Source of the DNA: Salinispora oceanensis
GTDB lineage: Bacteria; Actinomycetota; Actinomycetes; Mycobacteriales; Micromonosporaceae
Assembly: GCF_000383575.1 (NCBI RefSeq)
Contig: NZ_KB911579.1
Coordinates: 5,169,424 to 5,233,423 of the forward strand
DNA length: 64,000 bases
Direction of reading: 5' to 3'
The notes beneath the pieces are model-generated. The model searched no databases and had not been told where the DNA came from. It saw only the letters and a program-made list of their open reading frames with translations. Below, one piece after another: positions 44,108 through 53,200 of the stretch. The number at the start of each line of letters is the position of its first letter. The first letter of the stretch is position 1. The position numbers were made by a program, and so were the translations under genes.

Positions 44108-46077
44108 TGTGCCTTCATCTCCTGAACTTCTTCGGTGAGCAGCAGGTCGTGCCAGCCGGCCGTGAGGTCAAGGGTCTGCGTCTGCGGGTCTCCGGTGCGA
44201 TCGCGCCAATGGATCTCGGCGGTCACCGGCTGGCTACCGGCTTCGCCGAGTCCGAAAAAGACGTCAAAGCTACGCTTGCCCGAGTGGCCGCTGCCACCGT
44301 CGAGCTGCGCTACCCGGGTGCGACCGTCGGCGGTGCGGACGACGACCTTGGCGCCATAGGCAGGTGTACCGGGCACGCCGGCGGGAGCTCCTGGGGCCGC
44401 CGGCCGGTAGAGCCGAAGGCCGAGGAAGTCGCCCTGGCCGGCAAGGTCGTTGCGGTAGTAGGACGGCGCACCCCACTGTCGGGCCACGGCAAAGTCCTGA
44501 CCCCCGTCACCGTTGGTGTCGGCGACCGCCACGCCACGGCTCGGTGTCGTTTCGGTCATGCCGAGCTCGGCGGCGATGTCGGCAAAGCGGCCGTTGCCCT
44601 CCCGCACCCAGAAGGCGAAGGGCTGGGAACCGGCGATGTCATCCCCCGGCTCAGCGTTCGGCCACATGGCCGGGTTCCGAAGCATGAGGTCATTGCTCAT
44701 CGCCAGTTCCTGAAGCAGGTTCCACCGGTTAGTCTCGCCCTTGACGAAGCCGGCGGTCTGCACAACGGACATCTCGCCGCTGTTGTTGAAGTCCGCTATC
44801 TTGGCGTCCCATCCCCACCCGGTCCAGGCCAGGTTGAGCGAGGCGGCGTTGTTGTCGAAGACCGCAATGCCCTGGCTCAGTCGCCGCCGGGCGTCAGCAG
44901 CATCGACCGCGTTGTTCTTCCAGACGAAGTTGCTCTCCTCCAGGCCCCAGGAGGTGGTGATGTTGCTGACAAACATGTCGAACCTGCCGCGACCGCTAAG
45001 ATCGCCGAACTCGATCGACATTCCCTTGAATGAGTCATGTCCGATGACCAGCGATTTTGGGGTGAAGGCACCCCGCCGGCCCTCGGTCAACTCGAAACGG
45101 ATCTTGCCTGGGGTGGAGACGTTGTGGAAGAAGCGATCCTTGCCGAAGTCGTTGGCCAGGTACAGCTCCGGCAGGAGATCACCATCGATATCCGCCGAGC
45201 CCGCACCGAGGGTCCAGCCCGTGGCGTACTGCGGCTTGATGGCCGGCTCCTCGACGTAGGTCGCCGTTGGCTGGTCCCCTACGGTGGCTGAGACCCAACG
45301 CAGGAGGTGCGCACCGCCGGCGTTCTCGGCGCGCGACAACGAGTGGTTCATCTCAACGTTCGGCTGGCCGGCAGGGTCGAGCACCTGACTGTCCGGGAAG
45401 TAGTTGAACACCCCGATGTCCGGGTGTCCGTCCCCGTCGAAGTCGGCGACCGCGACGGCGTTGGTGTTCCAGAGCCTGCCCTGGTAGACGCCGTCGTTGG
45501 AGTTCTGTTCGGCGATCAGCTCAGTCGGCTGGAAGGTCGCCGAACCGAGGGTCGAACCCACGTTGGAGCTGTGCATGAACAGCACCGGCGTCCGACCCCA
45601 GTAGTAGACCAACAAGTCGATCAGGCCGTCCTCGTTGAAGTCCCCGGGGACACAGCCCATCGGGGCCATCGCCGAGTGCGTGGGCAGTGGCTTCGGGTCG
45701 AGCAAAAACGGCGCGTACCGGGCCGGGCCGTCTGGCGACGGGGTGACGACGACGGTGTCGCTCCGGGTGTCCACCAGGCACAGATCGTTAGCGATACGGT
45801 CACCATCGATATCGTTGATAGCGACTGCCGCGCCGACCGATGACACCCAAGCCCGGATGTGCTCGTAGGACGGGTTGACCGGCCGGACCGTCCGTTGGGG
45901 CAGCCCCGGCGGCAACGCGATAGGCAGCTCCGTGAAGCCGTACCGGGAGGCGAGCGCCTGCCGTTCGGAGGCCGATGCGCTGGGCAGGCGGGCCACCGCG
46001 AAAAGCGCGGCCCCCAGGACGAGCACGAGGAGTGCGGGAAGCGTTCGACGGATCACACCGACAGGTTGGGGTGACAA
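44104..46077 (-). CDS. unbV: UnbV (E4-like) FG-GAP/ASPIC-UnbV enediyne protein
   Basis: A 657-aa protein with an N-terminal signal anchor (RRTLPALLVLVLGAALFAVA) and FG-GAP-type calcium-binding repeats such as DFNEDGLIDLLV, DFDGDGHPDIGV, DIDGDLLPELYL and DTNGDGGQDFAV, ending in the ASPIC/UnbV domain (GAKVVVRTADGRTRV to GSGHSGKRSFDVFFGLG). UnbV/SgcE4 belongs to the conserved enediyne set and probably forms an extracytoplasmic propeller. The TTG at 46077 is preferred because GGAGGGAACCATTG offers a strong ribosome site; an ATG at 46167 would extend it by 30 residues. Coupled to unbU. Confidence 0.9.
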   Translation of the reverse strand: MSPQPVGVIRRTLPALLVLVLGAALFAVARLPSASASERQALASRYGFTELPIALPPGLPQRTVRPVNPSYEHIRAWVSSVGAAVAINDIDGDRIANDLCLVDTRSDTVVVTPSPDGPARYAPFLLDPKPLPTHSAMAPMGCVPGDFNEDGLIDLLVYYWGRTPVLFMHSSNVGSTLGSATFQPTELIAEQNSNDGVYQGRLWNTNAVAVADFDGDGHPDIGVFNYFPDSQVLDPAGQPNVEMNHSLSRAENAGGAHLLRWVSATVGDQPTATYVEEPAIKPQYATGWTLGAGSADIDGDLLPELYLANDFGKDRFFHNVSTPGKIRFELTEGRRGAFTPKSLVIGHDSFKGMSIEFGDLSGRGRFDMFVSNITTSWGLEESNFVWKNNAVDAADARRRLSQGIAVFDNNAASLNLAWTGWGWDAKIADFNNSGEMSVVQTAGFVKGETNRWNLLQELAMSNDLMLRNPAMWPNAEPGDDIAGSQPFAFWVREGNGRFADIAAELGMTETTPSRGVAVADTNGDGGQDFAVARQWGAPSYYRNDLAGQGDFLGLRLYRPAAPGAPAGVPGTPAYGAKVVVRTADGRTRVAQLDGGSGHSGKRSFDVFFGLGEAGSQPVTAEIHWRDRTGDPQTQTLDLTAGWHDLLLTEEVQEMKAQ

Positions 46078-46177
46078 TGGTTCCCTCCAGGTAAGGGCCA
46101 CTACCGATTCCGGGTACGGCAATTCAGCCCGACAGGTCGGGGCGGACCGGTGGTCACCAGTAGCCAAGGACAGATTA

Positions 46178-46198
46178 GTCGCGACCTATTATCGCGAC
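46178..46198. promoter_or_regulatory. Inverted repeat upstream of unbV
   Basis: GTCGCGA-7 nt-TCGCGAC is a perfect 7-bp inverted repeat with an AT-rich centre (CCTATTA), about 100 nt upstream of unbV. It may be an operator or a promoter element. The rest of the gap to 46430 shows no gene. Confidence 0.45.
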
Positions 46199-46430
46199 AT
46201 GACTACCGCACTGAGGATGTTGTAGTTCTCAGTCGATCAACGAATGGCCCGGTAATCCCTTCACGTTGTCGGCCGTTGAGATCGGCCAGAACTAGCTCCC
46301 AGCACACTTATCGTGCCGGGAGCACCGCCGGAGTTCTTCTCAAAACTTGCTCAATGACGGAACCGTTGCTCCTCTATGCTGATAGACATCAGCACAGGAC
46401 GGCACTCCGCCTCTTTAGTATTGCTGGGTT

Positions 46431-47132
46431 TCATCGCAGTGCCAGGTGGTGTTCACGCGCCATCCGGCGCAGGGCGGCCAGGGCCACCCCGAACAGCACT
46501 CCGCGGACCATTGCCGGGCCCTTCCGGTTATGCTCGTCGGCTTCGCAGGCCAGCTCCAGCTCAGCCTTCGCCAGGTCCTCCGCCGCCCGAGCAAAGGGGG
46601 CGAAGAAGGCGCCACCTGCGTCGCAGCCGAGAAGGCGCAGGCTCGCCAGCACCTCGGTCAGCACCTCCCGGCCGTCTGCGCTGACGTGATGGCTCCAGCC
46701 CATCGACGCCACCAGCGCCTCGACCTCCTCCCGCGCGCAGGCCACGGCCAACGGCCCGAGCGAATGGGCGCCGTCCAGGGCGAGCGCTCGGTCCAGGACC
46801 TGATAAGCCTCGGCCAACGAAACTTGATCATCATCAATCGCAGCAAGTACGCCACGTACGGAGGCAAGGTCAAGACCACCAACCCCGGTGAGCGTGCGAA
46901 TGAGGCGGATACGTCGCAGATGCCGCTCACCGTAGTCAGCCTGGTTCCGGCCAGTGGGATTCCCAGGCGGCAGAAGTCCTTCGCGCAGGTAAAACTTGAT
47001 CGTCGGGACTGAAACGCCACTTTGCCGACATAGCTCCGAGATTCGCAAGCGTCCTCCCCTGGCAAAACGTTGCGGAGCAATCCTGCCACAGGTATCAGCA
47101 AAGGGCCATTCATCGATTTTCGTAGCCGCCAT
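46431..47132 (-). CDS. MerR-family regulator (enediyne-linked)
   Basis: A 233-aa regulator. After a 35-residue leader comes the MerR winged helix (RLRISELCRQSGVSVPTIKFYLREGLLPPG). A dimerisation helix follows, and then a large effector domain of about 120 residues rich in Ala and Glu. The ATG at 47132 is chosen, though a start near the HTH is possible. It lies in the same direction as unbV and is divergent from an AraC-type gene, so it probably governs the enediyne genes. Confidence 0.8.
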   Translation of the reverse strand: MAATKIDEWPFADTCGRIAPQRFARGGRLRISELCRQSGVSVPTIKFYLREGLLPPGNPTGRNQADYGERHLRRIRLIRTLTGVGGLDLASVRGVLAAIDDDQVSLAEAYQVLDRALALDGAHSLGPLAVACAREEVEALVASMGWSHHVSADGREVLTEVLASLRLLGCDAGGAFFAPFARAAEDLAKAELELACEADEHNRKGPAMVRGVLFGVALAALRRMAREHHLALR

Positions 47133-47341
47133 CGACCCGACGGACCTACACAAACCCACACCGACCAGGCAAAATCGACCCCCGCCGCTCACCGACCGCA
47201 GCACGCTTGGATAGTGGCGAGTTCCAAGAGACAAAACTGTCGCGTCAACATCCAGAAGTGGTTATACCACACCCGAACTAAGGGCAAGAATTGATAAGAC
47301 CACCGCCATAACGCTGAGCTACCCTTCAGCAACTCTTCGCC

Positions 47342-47370
47342 TTGACCGCCCCCTAGAGCTAGGCTAATAT
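47342..47370 (+). promoter_or_regulatory. Sigma-70-like promoter for the AraC-type gene
   Basis: TTGACC at 47342-47347, a 17-nt spacer, and TAATAT at 47365-47370 form a good vegetative-type promoter about 100 nt before the AraC-family start. The surrounding gap (47133-47471) is AT-richer than average. Confidence 0.6.
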
Positions 47371-47471
47371 CAGCCCTCTAGCGGCAATAGATTGCCGAAG
47401 ATGCGTTTCCAGCAATGGCAACAACCTCAGCAATGCCGCAACCTATCCGCACTTTCTGGGGGAGATTTGAA

Positions 47472-48242
47472 ATGCAGGACGCCGCCGAAAGAGCTGTCGT
47501 TCGCGCCATCGACAAGATGCGGAACAACCTCTCCGAACAATTAACTGTGGACGATATGGCACGCGCGGCCATGTTTAGTAAGTTTCACTTCACCCGAATC
47601 TTTCAGAGAGTTACGGGAGTATCGCCAGGTCGGTTCCTTTCGGCGATCCGACTCCAGGAGGCTAAGCGGCTCCTCATGACGACCAATCTGAACGTGACAG
47701 ACATCAGCCTCCGCGTGGGCTACAACAGCGTCGGCACCTTTAGCACCCGGTTCACCAAAAGTGTGGGACTACCGCCCACGACCTACCGGCGGATGGGTGG
47801 CTACACCGGACGAATCTCCACCCAGCAGATTTCGACCGGAACTGCGACCGTGAGCGGTCGAATCACGATGGACAGCAACGACTCACCCCCCGGCCTGATC
47901 TTTATGGGGCTGTTCCAGCACCGAATCCCCGAAGGTCTGCCGATCCGCTGTGCGATCCTCGACACGCCCGGCCACTTCCGCTTCACAAATGTCCCGGACG
48001 GGACCTGGTATTTGCTGTGCCACGCCATGTCTGGTGAAGTATTTCGACTTCAACCCAAGAATGTGATGGTGGCGACCGTCGGACCACTCGTCGTCCGGGT
48101 CCGCCAGCGGTACGAGGTCGATGCGCAACTCAAACCGGTGTCCAAGCTAGACCCGCCGGTCCTGCTCGCCCTCCTCGACGCCCGGAAGGCCGCCTTCGAG
48201 CGGCAGTACGGCACCTCCTCGACCCCGGCCATCGCCGCCTGA
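47472..48242 (+). CDS. AraC-family regulator with C-terminal beta domain
   Basis: A 256-aa regulator with the DNA-binding domain at the N-terminus (residues about 8-105; LTVDDMARAAMFSKFHFTRI and DISLRVGYNSVGTFSTRFTK). The C-terminal 130 residues look like a beta sandwich (VSGRITMDSND, GHFRFTNVPDGTWYLLCHAM), similar to carboxypeptidase-regulatory-like domains. AraC/XylS regulators occur in known enediyne clusters (SgcR2 in C-1027). The ATG at 47472 follows GGGGGAG by 7 nt; an upstream ATG at 47415 has no such site. Confidence 0.83.
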   Translation: MQDAAERAVVRAIDKMRNNLSEQLTVDDMARAAMFSKFHFTRIFQRVTGVSPGRFLSAIRLQEAKRLLMTTNLNVTDISLRVGYNSVGTFSTRFTKSVGLPPTTYRRMGGYTGRISTQQISTGTATVSGRITMDSNDSPPGLIFMGLFQHRIPEGLPIRCAILDTPGHFRFTNVPDGTWYLLCHAMSGEVFRLQPKNVMVATVGPLVVRVRQRYEVDAQLKPVSKLDPPVLLALLDARKAAFERQYGTSSTPAIAA

Positions 48243-48779
48243 ACCGGCTTTCCCGCCGGCTCAGGCGGCGGGTAGGCACGGGACGAACCACGTACGCGAC
48301 GTCACAAACCCGACGATGCCCGACCGAACCACGAACCCGACCACCCCATGTTGCGCCACCACACCGGGTGGGTGATCAGATCACATCATCGGAAGAGCTG
48401 GCGGCGAAACACCCCAACTCCAACCCCCGGACCAGGGAGCGTCCCGGAGCGGTGGAGCCGAGGGTGTTTCCGGCCTGAGCTGCCGGCGCTGCGCCTGGCG
48501 CGGCGGGCGCCATACTGGCTGACCGCGACGCCGAACGACCAGACCAGAGGTAGGAAGCGGCCCGAGCCATCGGCGGAGGCGAAGGCCGTGGGCAGGCTGG
48601 TTCGGCGCTCCTGGGCCCCACCACATCACCCCCAGCGAGACCTCGTCTGGGCTGGCCCCGCGGCCTCAGTCGGCTCGCCGCACCATCATCGGCAGGCCGG
48701 CACGCACCCGCAGGACAGCATCGGTTCAGGTACCACCGCTCGGCCCGGCAACCCCTCAAGCCGTAGGTCACACGGGAGC
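48243..48779. other. 537-bp stretch with no supported gene
   Basis: Open frames on both strands lack domain motifs and ribosome sites. It sits between the AraC-type gene and the cytochrome P450 remnant, and is probably the rest of the decayed P450 region with other debris; nothing specific can be named. Confidence 0.5.
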
Positions 48780-49223
48780 ACCGCCCCTGCAGATGCCGAC
48801 GGGCGTGCCGGAATCGCCGCTGCCGATCGCAGGGGAATCCAGGTCGGTACGGCGCTCAGCGTCTCCAGTTCGAACATCGCCTGATCCGGTACGGCCGCGA
48901 AGGACTCACCGACGCCGTGGAAGCCGGTCAGCTCCCCGTCACTGGTCAGCAGGCCATCGCCGAGGGCACGACGGGCATGTACCAACCCGATGCCCTTCGC
49001 ATAGTTGGCGTGGTTGTCTGCCAGGACGTGCTTGGCGTGGTCGGGGTGATTGAAGAATACAGCCGCTTCGGGCCGACCGGCAGCCGGGCGACGTCGCCGT
49101 ACTTGGTCGCCGCCGATGTCAACATGCCAAGTCGGTCCCGCCCCAGGGCCAGCAGCAGGCGCAGGCCCGCTGTGGCCGGAGGACCGGGTGGGACCGCCCA
49201 CCCCGGTCCGCGATCACCGTCAT
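48780..49223 (-). pseudogene. Cytochrome P450 relic, E7 position (frameshifted, truncated)
   Basis: Starting at the ATG at 49223, which overlaps the E6 stop as ATGA, successive frames read a P450 N-terminus: MTVIADRG, then PPGPPATAGLRLLLALGRD and AATKYGDVARLPVGP, then after another shift AVFFNHPDHAKHVLADNHAN, YAKGIGLVHARRALGDGLL and TSDGEL, where intact P450s would continue with the W-R-x-Q-R-R segment. Instead an internal deletion leads to PDQAMFELETLSAVPTWIP. About 250 C-terminal residues, including the heme Cys loop, are missing. At least two frameshifts plus deletions make it nonfunctional. The place next to the E6 flavin reductase is where C-1027 has SgcE7 (P450). Confidence 0.8.
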
Positions 49224-49777
49224 GCCACGTCCCCCATCTGTCGCTCGAGCTGATGGAACCGCCCGGACATGAACAACAGGGCCTCGTCGTCTGGCTGGCG
49301 CTGTGCAGACAGCAACCGGCCGACGAAGATGGTGTGGTCGCCACCGTCGTACGCATCCCACACCTGGCACTCGAAGTGGGCCTGCGCCCCGGTAATCAGC
49401 GGCACCCCTGTCAGTGGGCCCGGCTGCCAGTCCACTCGGTCGAACTGTTCGGCACCCAACGGGCGGCGGGCATCGGCGAAGTACCGTGCCACCGACTCCT
49501 GCCGCGTCGTGAGTACGGAGACGCCGAACTCACCCGCCTCCCCCAGAATGCTGTGCATCATGGCCGTCCGGCCCACGCAGACCAAAAGCAGTGGTGGGTC
49601 CAGCGACACCGCGGTGAACGAGTTGGCGGTCATCCCGTGGGGGGTTTCACCGCCGACTGTCACCACAGTGACGCCGGTGGCGAATGCACCATATACCCTC
49701 CGCAATGCCTTTGAGTCGGTCGTAGCGGCGGCGATTGTCCGCTGTGGCTTCACATCTGGCTCCTCGTCGACGGTCAC
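49220..49777 (-). CDS. E6-like flavin reductase of the enediyne locus
   Basis: A 185-aa HpaC/NADH:FMN reductase-type protein: FATGVTVVTVGG, DPPLLLVCVGR, and GGDHTIFVGR near the C-terminus. It resembles SgcE6, the flavin reductase that supplies FADH2 to the oxygenase SgcC in C-1027; no SgcC-type partner is seen here. GTG at 49777 overlaps the thioesterase stop (GTGA), and its own stop overlapped the decayed P450. Paralogous to HsaB at the left end. Confidence 0.88.
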   Translation of the reverse strand: MTVDEEPDVKPQRTIAAATTDSKALRRVYGAFATGVTVVTVGGETPHGMTANSFTAVSLDPPLLLVCVGRTAMMHSILGEAGEFGVSVLTTRQESVARYFADARRPLGAEQFDRVDWQPGPLTGVPLITGAQAHFECQVWDAYDGGDHTIFVGRLLSAQRQPDDEALLFMSGRFHQLERQMGDVA

Positions 49778-50211
49778 AACCTCGCCGCCGCATAGGGCTC
49801 CAGCGCCCGGATCAGCGCCTCGGGCACCCGCGCCGGCACGGTCTTGGTGTTCGGCCCCCGCATACAGGCGACCCGCTGGCTGCCGCGGGCTACCATCGCT
49901 TCCCCGCCGTTGGGTTCGAGTCGTACGTAGTCGAAGCTGAACTCCACCTGGGTCTGTGCGAGCTGGGCCAATCGCATTCGGATCGACAGCTCATCGAATG
50001 CCGTGATCTCGGCGAAGAACTCGCAGTCCACCCGGAGCGTGAACAGCTTCAAGTCGTTGCGGAGGTCAGCCAACACCTCCGGCGCTCGCTCCTTGAGGAA
50101 CATTTCCCGGCAACGCCCCTGCCAGCGCAGGTAGTTGACGTAATAGACGTTGCCGACGAGGTTGGTCTCCTCGAAGCCGACGGTATGCACGTATTCGAAG
50201 TACTTGTCCAT
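49774..50211 (-). CDS. Enediyne thioesterase (E10/TEBC type)
   Basis: A 145-aa hot-dog fold thioesterase with YVHTVGFEETNLVGNVYYVNYLRWQGR at the N-terminus, the segment in which the hot-dog thioesterase active site lies. In enediyne pathways E10 releases the polyene from PKSE; PKSE with E10 produces a heptaene. The ATG at 50211 comes 2 nt after the pksE stop. Essentially full length. Confidence 0.92.
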   Translation of the reverse strand: MDKYFEYVHTVGFEETNLVGNVYYVNYLRWQGRCREMFLKERAPEVLADLRNDLKLFTLRVDCEFFAEITAFDELSIRMRLAQLAQTQVEFSFDYVRLEPNGGEAMVARGSQRVACMRGPNTKTVPARVPEALIRALEPYAAARL

Positions 50212-50213
50212 GG

Positions 50214-53200
50214 TCAGTGCTGTCCTTCCGTCAGGATGGCGAAGACAACCGGCTCCGTCAGTTCCCGGACGGTCGCCACCAGGGTGGCGATCCGCAGGTG
50301 GCCGGAGCCGAACAGCTGCCAGCCCGGCCGATCCGAGCGCAACAGGGTGAGCGGTGCCCGGTGGGACAGGCCCGCCTTGCGCAGGCACTCGATCGCAGCC
50401 CAGATACGGGTGGCCGAGGCGTGGTACGACTCGTCAGTGTCGGTGGCGACCAGGCGAGCCAGCTCTGAAAGCGGACCAAGTAGGCCCTGCCACACCGACT
50501 CATCACGTTCACGGACCAGCTCCATGTCGCACGCGACGGTCCGCTCCGCGACCACGGCCAGGGTCAGCCCGGAGGTGTGCGACGCTGAGAGCTGGCGACC
50601 ATCGCGCAGCTCCGGCCGACCGTCAGGTCGATAGTTCACCTGCACTGGGTGGCCCAGCGAGTGACCGGCGGCGACGGCGGTGATCGCACGCCGCTCGCGC
50701 AGCCACTCATCGGCTCGGTCGGAGGTCTCCGGTTGTACAGCGGCTGAGTGCGGTACCACCGTCACCGCGACCTCGGCGCCGACCAGATCACCAACACTGC
50801 GCTCCAGGTAGGAGCCCAGTAGCGGGGCGACCCACCTGCCGCGGCCGTCCTTCTTGCGGACCGCGCGAAGTCGCAGCCCGTCCCAGCGTTCCACCACCAC
50901 GCCGTCGGCGGAGCGCAAGGCGATGTCGTACACGTAGGTGTCACCGTCCCGGCTGCGTTCGACCGCGCAGTAGCGCAGCTCCTCGTCGCCGGAGAGCCGC
51001 GGCCCAGCGACGTACAGGCGATCGATGCCAGCCGGCAGCAGCGTGCCGTCCGGGACGCAGACCTGGTTGCCGTGCATCAGCGCATCGCGCACGCCCGGAT
51101 CACCGAGTAGCAGGGTGGCCGGTAGATATTCGGCAAACCAGCGGGTGTCGGCCACCGCTGCCACCACCGCATCCACATGCCGGGCCGCGGCCCGGTGGTA
51201 GCGGCGCAGGCGCTGGAAGAGACCGCCCTGAAACAGGGTGTCACCGTAGAGCTCCAACGCGGGGTTCAGCGGCACCGCCGGCAGCCCGGCGGGGACCTCG
51301 TCGGGGGGGCCGGCCGGCGCCGGCAGTTCGGTGAATCGTAGGCGGACGCGGAAGTGGGCGGCGGCGAAGTCAGTTTCGGCACTGTGGATGACCGCGTCAA
51401 CCACACCCTCCTCCACCACCAGGGTGGCGATCCGGATGAGGGTACGGCCCTGCGGCGGAACCACGATCGGACGGAGGAACTCCGCCTGCTCGATCACCGG
51501 GGTCTCCACGCGCCCGACGACGGCCGCGGCGGCCTGGGCCATGGCCTCCATGCCGAACACCGCCGGAAACAACAGGTTTCCGTCCAGCCGATGGTCCTCG
51601 AGGTAGCGGTCGGTCGCCGGATTCAGCTCGGTCTCCACGACCATCTCGACGCCGTCATACCAGACCAGCGGTCGGTCAACGAAGCGCAACAGTGGCAGCT
51701 CGGGTCGGGTCCTGCGAACCGTGTCGACTCCCTCGACCCGACCGCTCACCACCACCTTGGCGGGAACCTGCGGATCCGCGACCAGCCGGCGCAGCAACTG
51801 CACACCCTGATCCGGAGTAACCGGGGTGATGCCGTCGCGGGAAAGCGTCTCCACCACCGACAGCCGCTCGCCCATGCCCACCCCGGACCAGACCGACCAC
51901 TCCAGGCAGAGTGCACGACACTGCGGGTGCCGTCGACCGAACTCCTCGGTCAGCTCGGCCAGCCAGTCGTTGGCGACGGCGTAGTGGGCCTCACCGCTCA
52001 GTCCGGCACGACCGATGATGCTGCCGAAGGTGACCAGCAGCTTCAGCCGGTCGCCGGCAACGGCTTCGAGCACCGACCGCAGTCCGTCGATCTTCGGAGC
52101 GAAGGTACGTCGGAGCGTCTCCATGGTGACACCGGTCAGCGCGGCGGGCTCGTTACGACCGGCACCGTGCAGCACCGCGGTCACGGACCCAACCGCGTCA
52201 ACCACGTCGGCGACGGCCTGCCGGACCTGCTCGGCATCGGCGACATCGGCGCGGGCGTAGTGCACCCGGACCCCGGCATCACGCATCCGGTCCAGGTTGG
52301 CGGCCAACTCCGAGTCGTCGGCTGGGTCGGAGCGGCCCAACACCGCCAGGGCGGCCCCGCTGTCGACGGCGAGCGCCAACGCGCACTCGGCGGTGATGCC
52401 CTTGCCGCCTCCGGTGGCGAGCAGCACGTCTTCGGGGCCCAGCACGGGGACGTTCCGCTCCGCCCGCACCGGCAGCACCCGCAGTGTCGGCACCCGACGG
52501 CGGCCCGCCTCGTCGTAGTGCACCTCGCTGAAGGTGGTGGTCGCCGCAACCTCCTGGACGACCCGATCGACCGCTCCCGGTTCTGGCCGGATGTCGACGA
52601 TGGTCGTACGGACCTGCGGCGCCTCGAGCCGCAGCGTCTTCGCCACGCCGGCAGCCCCGGCACCCTGCTGCACCAGGACGAACCGACCAGCAGCAGTGTT
52701 GATCGCGGCGCGGGCACCCGCCAGCGCCACCTGCAGGTCCGCCTCGGCACATCGTTCCGGAAGGCAGACGAGCACTCCCTCCCCGACTCCGCCCTCCTGC
52801 AACGCGTGCTGAAGTGGCTCGGCGAGTGGATGGCCATCGGTGGCGTACAGCTGCCACCTACCGGAAGAGACAGCGCCGGAGCGGGCCGGCATCGGCACCT
52901 CCTCCAGCTCCACCGACCAGGCGCGGCACCAGTCGGCGACACCGTTGACGAGCATCGGACCTGGCTGCTCGCCGGGGGCGCCCACGCCGGAGCGGGTGAG
53001 TTGGTCAAGCGTTTCGGCGAGCTGGCCGACGGTCGCCGTGGCGAAGTTGGTCGGGGTCTGCGCCGTCGGGATCTGGAGGTGCTGCGCGGCCTGGTTGACG
53101 AGTTGCCCGACGGTGATCGAACTCAGATGCAGGTCGTCGAGGAGCTGGCTGCTGTCGTGCACCATCTCCATCGGCAGCTCCGCGCGCTCGGCAGCCAGCC

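Noticed and set aside
49220..49777. Second hsaB of the sterol pathway
   Set aside because: Although homologous to HsaB, it is embedded in the enediyne operon, overlapping E10 and the P450 relic, which fits E6.
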